This document shows, in pieces, positions 57,418 through 64,000 of a stretch of 64,000 bases of DNA; the stretch's first letter is position 1; every line of letters begins with the position of its first letter. The position numbers were made by a program, and so were the translations under genes. The notes below the pieces were generated by a model. It was not told the origin of the DNA. It saw only the letters and a list, made by a program, of their open reading frames with translations, and ran no database searches. Source of the stretch: Alopecurus myosuroides (taxonomy: Eukaryota; Streptophyta; Magnoliopsida; Poales; Poaceae); assembly GCA_028641055.1 (NCBI GenBank), contig CM054061.1:56310993-56374992 (forward strand). The letters are read 5' to 3'.

Positions 57418-57720
57418 ACAAATGAAAAAATAATTAATAGTTTCAATAGTTAGAATAATTATTTAGTTAAACGAAAAATGGATTTAAATTAGTTTTGCAA
57501 ATTCTAGCATTTTTCATGTTGGAATTTTTGTCAAATTTGGAAGTATATAAAAGTTGTTAATGTGCAAACTTAACACTTTTCAAATTTTGGCGCTAAAAAA
57601 TTTTGGGCGCGCAGAGGTGCCACCGAAATTCGAAATTTGTTTTTGGTCCCGGCCCGTGGTACCAACCGGGACCAAAGGGCTCTAGTCCCGGTTGGTGGCA
57701 CGGGCCGGGACTAAAGGCCC
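57418..57720 (+). promoter_or_regulatory. Internal block shared with CACTA C, D copy
   Basis: Matches 41687-42010. It closes with a near-perfect inverted pair (GGTCCCGGCCCGTGG and CCACGGGCCGGGACT-type words) and is followed by TGTATAAAAAAG at 57723, a TATA-like word. A 30-codon frame starting at 57789 follows, not convincing as a gene. Confidence 0.5.
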
Positions 57721-58021
57721 AAGTGTATAAAAAAGCGCGGCCCTCTCTCCAGGCCGAGCGGACACCCCAGGGGCGAGCACGAGTGGATATGGCTGGGCGA
57801 AGCCCTGCCGGCGGCGGGAACGAGTGGACAGATTCGCCGGCGGAACGCCGGCGGGGATGGACTAGGGGCACAGTAGATTAGGGGAACACAACTTATATTA
57901 AAATAGGGCCAGGGGCCTTGCTTACATAGGGGCGGCGCGGCCACAGGCGGCCGGCCGTACTTGCATAAGGGGCGGCGGCGCGGCCACAGGCGGGCCGGCC
58001 GTTTCTTGGGGGGGTAGCTAG

Positions 58022-59116
58022 CTAGGGGCGTTGTCTATATAGAATAGGGGGGCGGCGGCGACCTAGTCGTCCTCGTCGTCGGAGAGGTGTACATACGCGG
58101 GTGGCTGCCACAGGTGGGCAGGCGGCTGGGCCGGGCTCGCCGGGGGGGGGGGGCATCGGGGGCGCGTACGGCGGCGGCGGGGGCAGCACCTCCTGTGGCA
58201 GCGGCGGCGGCGGGGGCAGCTCCTCCTCCTGCTCCGGCGACCCCGGCGCCCAAACGCCGCCGGTCCAGGCCCAGCTCATGCCATACTCCAGGCCTGGTGG
58301 GAGCGGCTGCGGCTCCGGCATGTCCTCGGACGCCTCCAGCTCGGCGTTCATGGCCTGCCACCAGGGGATGGCAGGCTCGTTAGGGGGTGGCGGCGGCGGT
58401 GGCATGGCAGCGGCGTCGGCGGCGGCGGCGGCCACGACACACTCCCACCTCTTGATCTCGTCGTCGACGAGGGAGCGGCGGGAGGCCTCGCAGGCCTTCT
58501 CCATGGCGGCCCGGAGCTCGGGGTCCTGCTCCCCGGAGAAGTCCTCCGGCTCGTCCACGAGGAGCCATAGCTCCCTCTCCCGGCCGGGCGCTGTCGGGGG
58601 GTAGTCGTCCACGTTGGCCTCGAGGGGGGCGGGGATGAAGGAGCGGCGGCGCTGCTCGTGCTCCTGCTCGAGCCAGGCGGCCCAGTAGGGGGAGCCGCGC
58701 GCGTACATCCGCTCCCTGCGGACGGGGGCCGGCAGGAGCTCGCGGCGGCGCTCGATCTCCTCGAGCAGCGCCGCGCCGGTCGGGGCCGGCGGCACTGGGA
58801 TCCGCTGGGGATTCAGGTGCCAGCCGTCCGGGAGGTGCACGTCGTTGTAGAACACCGGAGTGGCATTGTTCCAGTGCCACTCCGCCTCATCCACCCGGAC
58901 GTACCGGCGGAACCGCTTGCCGGGGGGCGCGGCGCGGGGCGGCGGGCGTGCAGCCGGTGGTGGCGCGGGGACGCGTGGCACCCCGCCGAGGCGGACACCT
59001 CCATGGCCGTAGCCGAAGGCCTCCGCCGGCGGGGGCGGGATGCGGCCTGCGCCGCTCGACGAGCCTCCGTCGTCGTTCCTTGGGCGCTTGCCGGAGTTCG
59101 AGAACCAGCGGGACAT
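58022..59116 (-). CDS. CACTA passenger protein, GWxL-IPVPP family (element D)
   Basis: 364 codons, intact, start MSRWFSNSGKRPRNDDGG chosen because the upstream ATG lies in a region of low coding character. Residues 85-190 hold the shared block: HLPDGWHLNPQRIPVPP, EEIERRRELLP, SPYWAAWLEQEHEQRRRSF, GRERELWLL. The flanks are Ala/Pro-rich and compositionally biased (about 80% GC), with a proline-rich second half (PPPPLPQEVLPPPPP). Opposite strand to TNP2, as the passenger in C is to its TNP1-like gene. No known domain. Function unknown. Confidence 0.55.
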   Translation of the reverse strand: MSRWFSNSGKRPRNDDGGSSSGAGRIPPPPAEAFGYGHGGVRLGGVPRVPAPPPAARPPPRAAPPGKRFRRYVRVDEAEWHWNNATPVFYNDVHLPDGWHLNPQRIPVPPAPTGAALLEEIERRRELLPAPVRRERMYARGSPYWAAWLEQEHEQRRRSFIPAPLEANVDDYPPTAPGRERELWLLVDEPEDFSGEQDPELRAAMEKACEASRRSLVDDEIKRWECVVAAAAADAAAMPPPPPPPNEPAIPWWQAMNAELEASEDMPEPQPLPPGLEYGMSWAWTGGVWAPGSPEQEEELPPPPPLPQEVLPPPPPYAPPMPPPPGEPGPAACPPVAATRVCTPLRRRGRLGRRRPPILYRQRP

Positions 59117-59636
59117 GGTGGCGGCTAGGGTTGCTTTGCCAGGGACGCGTCCGGGGTGGGTGGGTTGTACGGGCGGCGGGGGGCCTTTAAAAAGGACCCG
59201 GGGTGGGCTGGCATGCCAACCGGCGGCCTGAACGTGGTGGCGGTTGCAGGCGGCCATGAATGCGGGGAGCCGAGGCGTGGCGCGTGGGGAGTGGGGCGTG
59301 GGAAGCCGAGGCGGGGCGGGAAGACGAGGCGGGGCGGGAAGACGAGGCGGACAGCGGCCCTTTGACCGTCCTTCGGTCTTAGTTTAATGGACCAGGCGAA
59401 CCAGCCACCAGGCCGCTGGCCAGTGGCCCCTGTTGACTGGCCATAATAACAGACGCGGGCCAGTGGGCCCTTCGAACCGTTGACTGTCCATAAATAAAAG
59501 ACGCGGGCCAGTGGGCCTTTTTGACTAAAAAATGTGTCAGTGGGCTTAATTAAAGTCGTGGGCCTGGAGCGGTTGGGGAAGGGGAGGCCGGTTGGCGATT
59601 GCGAGGCAGGAGAAAAAAAAAACGAACAAAAAAAAC

Positions 59637-59893
59637 CTGCCGCGGCAGGGAAAATGGGCGGACTTTATTCTTTTTTTAAGAAGGCATCCATCCCGGTCCC
59701 TAAAACGAACCGGGACGAACTCCCTCGCGGTCCCTGGCCCAGAGTCGCCACGTGGGCCAGCCTTACCATCCCGGGTGCTGGCACAACCGGGACCAATGGG
59801 GAGGGCCATTTGTCCCGGCTAGCCCATCCCGGTTGCGCAACCGGGACAAATGGCCCTTACGACCCGGGACAAAAGGCCCTGTTTCCACTAGTG
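59637..59893 (-). repeat. Right subterminal and terminal region of CACTA D
   Basis: CTGCCGCGGCAG palindrome, then CCGGGACCAATG and CCGGGACAAATG words in both orientations, closing TGTTTCCACTAGTG. Confidence 0.87.
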
Positions 59894-59896
59894 CGC

Positions 59897-60827
59897 ATCC
59901 ATCAAGGTCCGGTTCTTCCTCTCCGCTCCACCATTTTGTTGATGGGTATAGGGAGTGGAATATTGATGAGCAATTCCCTCTTCATAAGAAAACCCTCGAC
60001 GGTATAGTTCTTGAACTTTGAGCCATTATCACTCTGGATGGCCAAGATATTAGCATTATGTTGGCGCTCAACCAAAGTGATCAACTCGATGACTCTCTTT
60101 TGATTCCCACTGTTCCTCTTGAAAAAATACACCCAAAAATACTTTAAGTAGTCATCCACGATCACCAAGAAATACTTCTTTCCTCCAAGACTATCATAGG
60201 ATAGTGGACCAAAGAGATCGAAATGAATAAGCTCGAGAATTGTTGTGGTGGAGATGGTGGTCTTGGTTGGGTAGAGTTCTCCATGTTGCTTCCCAAAAGC
60301 GTAAGAGATACACACACACGATCTTTAGCAAACTTATCCTTGGTTAGTCCTAGAACATGATTTCCACTTTGAAGGTCACGCAACATCCTCATATTGGTGT
60401 GGGCTAACCAGTGGTGCCAAAGCCAACCCACATCAACTTTAGCCATTAGGCATGTCACGACACACGTGTCTCCTTTAGAGAATTCCACTACATACATGTC
60501 ATTCTCGACAAACCCAACAAATACTACTTTAAGAGTTGTTTCCCAAGTGATAATCACATTCTCTTTATTAAATAGCGAGGTAAAACCACAATTTGCAAGT
60601 TGAAGAACATACATCAAGTTGTAACAAAGGGACTCAACAAGAAGGGCATTCTCGATTGATAAATCATTTGAGATAGCCACCTTGCCTCGTCCTAATACCT
60701 TAAGCTCAGAATTTTGACCAATAGTGACGCAATTGAGATATGCTGATGGAGGTTCAAGATTACTCATTGCGTCCTTGCTTCCGGTCATATGTTGGGATGC
60801 ACCACTATCCACCGTCCATCTACCCAA
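59897..60827 (-). pseudogene. Protease and integrase N-terminal part, element G
   Basis: Protease VDSGASQHMTGS at 60790-60830, then the GAG-pre-integrase stretch LWHHWLAHTNMRML, then integrase with Asp in HFDLFGPLSY and Asp in AIQSDNGSKF. The Glu region near 59930 is reached after a frameshift close to 59945. Element D is inserted about ten codons after that Glu. Also a frameshift near 60320 at the pre-integrase/integrase border. Confidence 0.82.
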
Positions 60828-61022
60828 CCCAGAAGCACTTCCCTACAAGAGATCAATTTCTTGATTTAGGTACACATCCTTCAATGGGTCCTATTTTGTT
60901 AGTAACAAGGGGCTTAGGAAGCCAAATGGTCCAATGATAATCATCACCATAAGAAGTGCCAACATATTTAGCATAAACATGACCATCTATAGATTTGAAA
61001 AGAACATAAGAGGGGTTATATT

Positions 61023-62165
61023 TTATGGAAAAGTCATTGTGAGTAATGCCCCCCCAGAGGTATCACCACCCATAATGGTGCTGGTATCCTTCTCCCCTAT
61101 CACCTCTCCCTCCTTCACAAAGACAATATTTTGATAAGGAGAGGTGACATTCTTGGTCTTATTTTTGTTCTTCTTCTTCGAGTTGGCAACAAAGCCACGC
61201 CCTTCGTTCCCATTCTTAGCTCCTTGAGAGCTTATGGCATCATTGAGAATTATCTCTTTTCCTACAATGTTAGGAGTAGAACAAGAGCTACGAGTGATAA
61301 CACTGCTAGTATAGGAAGGTATCCCTTTCTTATTAGATTGTTGAGCTAGAAGCTTATTACGAGACGTGGTGAGTTTCTCATGGATTTCTTTAAGAGACAT
61401 GAACTCCTTTTCTAGTTTTCCATGATGTTCAACAAGTATCTCATGAGCAGTTCCTAGCTTCAACTCCTCTTCTTTAAGGGTTTTAACAAGATCAAGAGAT
61501 TGTTCATTATCCTTCCTAAGTTTATAAATACTAATAGCATAAGTCTCTTCTAGACTAGATTGTCTCTCTTCAAGAGAGGCTCTAACGGATCACTCTTTCT
61601 CAAGAGCTTCCACGAGCTCCTTGTCATTGCTCCCACGGCCACCGCCATAACTCTCCAAGGTCACGATGATCTCTTCCTTCTCATATATAAGATAGTTAGC
61701 ATCATCAAGTTGCCTCAAAAGGGCCTTTGCCTTTTCTTTGGTCTCACCTTCAAGGCTAGACAACCAAGATCCTAGATTCTTAGACTCCTCATCCTCATTC
61801 ACAATATTTTCAACACGATCCAATAACGAGGGAGAGCTAGTTGCAATAGACTTGGAGGTGGAAGATATTACTGCGGTGGATTTTGCCATGAGACATGTAG
61901 GTCGGATATACGCCTTCTCATTGGGGGATTCAAATAGAGATATGGCGACATGGGACACACCTACGACTTCATCTTCTCCTTCATCTACGGAATAGTATGT
62001 TTCCAATATGGGCCCTTCTTGAACATATAGAGCCCTTGGGACTCTTCTATCAAGGTTCTTGTTTTGAGGATTCTTGGACTTGTCCTTCCGAACAAGCTTG
62101 CCTTCATTTTCCTCTCTTGGCTCAAAAGGACAATCTTTGACGAAGTTATTTTCTTTTCCACAAAT
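61023..62165 (-). pseudogene. Gag C-terminal part with coiled coil, element G
   Basis: From right to left: the second half of a CCHC knuckle with His changed to Asn (CGKENNFVKDC), then TYYSVDEGEDEV, CLMAKSTAVISS and a long Glu/Lys-rich coiled coil (EILVEHHGKLEKEFMSLKEI). A TGA breaks it at about 61590. This arrangement, knuckle then CLMA motif then coiled coil then protease, is seen in SIRE/Opie-type elements. Confidence 0.7.
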
Positions 62166-63447
62166 AGACCCTACATATACTTAAAACAACTATTACTCCT
62201 TAAATTGTGTTGTCATCAATTATCAAATCGGAAGATGGTCTTTCAGCTGGGAAATTGACAAATCCTGAACGTATAACAATACTATCATGACAAGATATAG
62301 TTTACGGGTTCTAACATTGTATGTATTACGTCAAGATAAATAGACTGCCATCTGACATCATCTATTACTAAAATTTCACCTTGAGATAGATGTCCAACAG
62401 ATCGCTTTGGTAGTAAGTTACAACAACGAAGTGATTGCTTTGTGTGCAACATACAATTGCATTAAGAATAATACGTAATGTAAGCAATAATTCGCATTAG
62501 TATACAAAAACATCATTGTTTTCTCCCTAGTGGAAACAACCCATCCTCCACATGACACATTTATGTCACTCGAGCACAAATGAAAAGGAGGACGAAACCC
62601 ACTATCTAGCATATAAACCCTCTCTTGGAGGTGCATACAACAACTTGGCCAAGGATATCATACACACCGGAGAGAAATGCAAGAGAAGATTAAAAAAAAA
62701 TGTAAAGATATAAGTGAAGCATCTCAATATGACATGAACAAAATAATTATAATCTCATGGTTCATCAGATCCCAGCAAACACAACATGTACTAATTATAT
62801 AACAGTGATCTTGATAATTTTAGGCAGCTCACAAGATCTGAACATGGTGGCACAAAGTGGATAGAACGTCATCTTGCTACTTCTATGGACTAGTAGTCCC
62901 GGGATGAACTACTATCTCATCTGTCCAGATGCAATCATGGCGATGTAGAGGTCTCCGGTGACGATCCCCCTCTCCGGCCGGCTGCCAGAGCAGGACTCCA
63001 GAAGCCCTAGATTAGACTTTCAAGGCGACGGTGCCTCTATATCTGTTTCATGGAACATTTCTCCTTCCTCGAAGCATTTAGGGTTAATATGATTTTATAT
63101 GTGAAGATGCAACAGGAGGGGGTGACGGGGGACACCAGAAGATCCCCGACATGGGCTAGGGATTATCCACGGCTGGCTGGTGGCCCTAGGCCACCTCTCG
63201 GTCTCTCCTTTGTACAAAGTCTTCATTCCGGGTACAAATAATTCCTCATAAGTTTCCAGACCATTTGGATAATATTTATTTAAGAACTTTTCTAATTTAC
63301 AAAACAACGGAAAATAGGAACTGGCCCTGGGCTTCTTGTTAATAGGTTATTCCATGAAAACATCTAGAAAACGAAGGAAAACATGGGAAAACATGTAGAA
63401 AACATAGCATGGAGCATAAAAAATATAGATATGTTTGGGACGTATCA
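62166..63447 (-). repeat. LTR of element I (Athila-like), minus strand
   Basis: In minus sense it begins TGATACGTCCCAAACATATC after the purine tract TTAAACTTGGGGATGC, and follows the same plan as the LTR of element B (GATAGTGGGTTTCGTCCTC and CAATTTCCCAGCTG words are shared in kind). About 1.28 kb against 1.57 kb in B, so its end beside G is probably truncated; no terminal CA or duplication could be found at 62166. Confidence 0.7.
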
Positions 63448-64000
63448 GCATCCCCAAGTTTAACTCATGCTCGTTCTCAAGTAGGCAAGTGATAACAAAG
63501 ATAGTTTTTGAGGTGACATGCAGCCAACACAAACTTGATCAATCATTTTGTAAAATCATTGTAAGCTGAGATCAAAACACTTAAACAATGAAAAAATAGC
63601 AACCATGTCTCTTCATGGTCTAGAAATGAAAAATTAGCAAGCAGCTATACTCGTAAAGATGTTCTTGGAGATGCTGATGGGACACACAATTAGACCGGAA
63701 AATGGTACGTTGAAGCAAGACTTTTTAACACAAAATTAATTGTGACACCTATCACCATGGGGAGTTCAAATTTCTGGCCCAATCACTTAGAGCCACCAAC
63801 GATAATTCTCTTATTGTAATTGATTAACCATTGACATCACATTGCATGGAAGTACAAAAAAAATTATGCGGTCTCATTTTATTTTCTAGTAAAAAACATT
63901 TTTTTGTAAATTTTGTTCTAAAGGGATAAATTGATTACATTTATTCGAGTATAAAAGTATTATTTTAATTATATACATATATTTATCGAAAAAAATTGAG
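63448..64000 (-). mobile_element. Element I, internal 3' region
   Basis: AT-rich non-coding sequence just upstream (minus sense) of the LTR, with TACTTGAGAACGAGCATGAG as in the 3' region of element B (CTACTCGAGGACGAGTAG). Continues beyond the window. Confidence 0.55.

Larger units (their letters stand above)
51811..59893 (+). mobile_element. Element D: CACTA transposon with captured gene fragments
   Basis: Ends CACTAGTGGAAACA and TGTTTCCACTAGTG, 3-bp duplication CGC, length 8083 bp. It encodes TNP2 transposase, lacks the TNP1/Ulp1 ORF, and instead carries fragments of DRM methyltransferase and FAR1/MULE-type genes, a long hairpin, and a passenger ORF. Termini and internal block match element C. 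Confidence 0.93.
50142..62165 (-). mobile_element. Element G: SIRE/Maximus-type Ty1/copia retrotransposon, fragment
   Basis: Minus-strand copia element with order gag, protease, integrase, RT reading from right to left. It is cut by F on the left, by CACTA D in the integrase (CGC duplicates at 51808-51810 and 59894-59896) and by element I on the right. Neither LTR is in the window. The long coiled-coil segment after the gag knuckle and the CLMAKS motif resemble the SIRE/Opie/Maximus lineage. Confidence 0.8.

Noticed and set aside
58035..59128. Several long frames overlapping the passenger ORF of D
   Set aside because: Shadows of a high-GC gene; only the minus-strand frame 58022-59116 has the motif set shared with element C.

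Overview
The window is repeat-dense intergenic DNA from a large grass genome. The style (Athila, Tat and SIRE-type LTR retrotransposons with 0.5-4 kb LTRs, a LARD-like element, CACTA transposons with CACTAGTGG ends and CCGGGACCAATG subterminal repeats) points to a Pooideae grass, most likely Triticeae (wheat, barley, rye, Aegilops). This is an inference from element types, not a database match. I see no intact single-copy host gene, rRNA, tRNA gene or CRISPR. Everything recognisable belongs to mobile elements or to gene fragments carried by them.

The layout is a deep nest. Letters are mine. The oldest visible layer is G, a minus-strand Ty1/copia element (about 50142-62165). It is split by F (a gag-only, possibly Ty3-type LTR element entering from the left edge, 1-3085 plus 48886-50141), by CACTA element D (51811-59893, target duplication CGC), and is cut on the right by I (an Athila-like LTR, 62166-64000, minus). 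F is split by A (3086-48885, Athila-type, plus, target duplication GATCT). A carries E (7470-18106, Tat-type, minus, target duplication CTATG) in its pol and B (23188-48042, Athila-type gag-protease-only element, plus) in its 3' LTR. B carries CACTA element C (30372-47166, target duplication AAT) in its own 3' LTR. C carries H (30773-39488, a LARD-like element with 4.1 kb LTRs and only 496 bp between them). The stack G>F>A>B>C>H is six layers deep, and most junctions are resolved to the base by target-site duplications.

Gene content: A has degraded gag, protease, RT, RNase H and integrase plus a small open coiled-coil ORF with its own TATA box. E has protease-RT-dual RNase H-integrase on the minus strand, no recognisable gag, and a seven-exon spliced-type gene on the opposite strand. 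B has only gag and protease. C has a TNP1-like ORF fused to an intron-containing Ulp1/C48 protease but no TNP2 transposase. D has a nearly complete TNP2 transposase but no Ulp1 ORF. C and D share their ends, an internal block and a passenger protein family, so they look like complementary defective members of one CACTA family.

The most unusual stretch is 55.8-57.4 kb inside D. It holds three fragments of a DRM-type (RNA-directed) de novo DNA methyltransferase gene, one of them tandemly duplicated, next to a fragment of a FAR1/MULE transposase-like gene. Between the DRM pieces sits an inverted repeat with 321 bp arms, 98% matched, around a 38 bp loop. This is a gene-capturing CACTA with a potential siRNA-producing hairpin flanked by pieces of the host silencing machinery.
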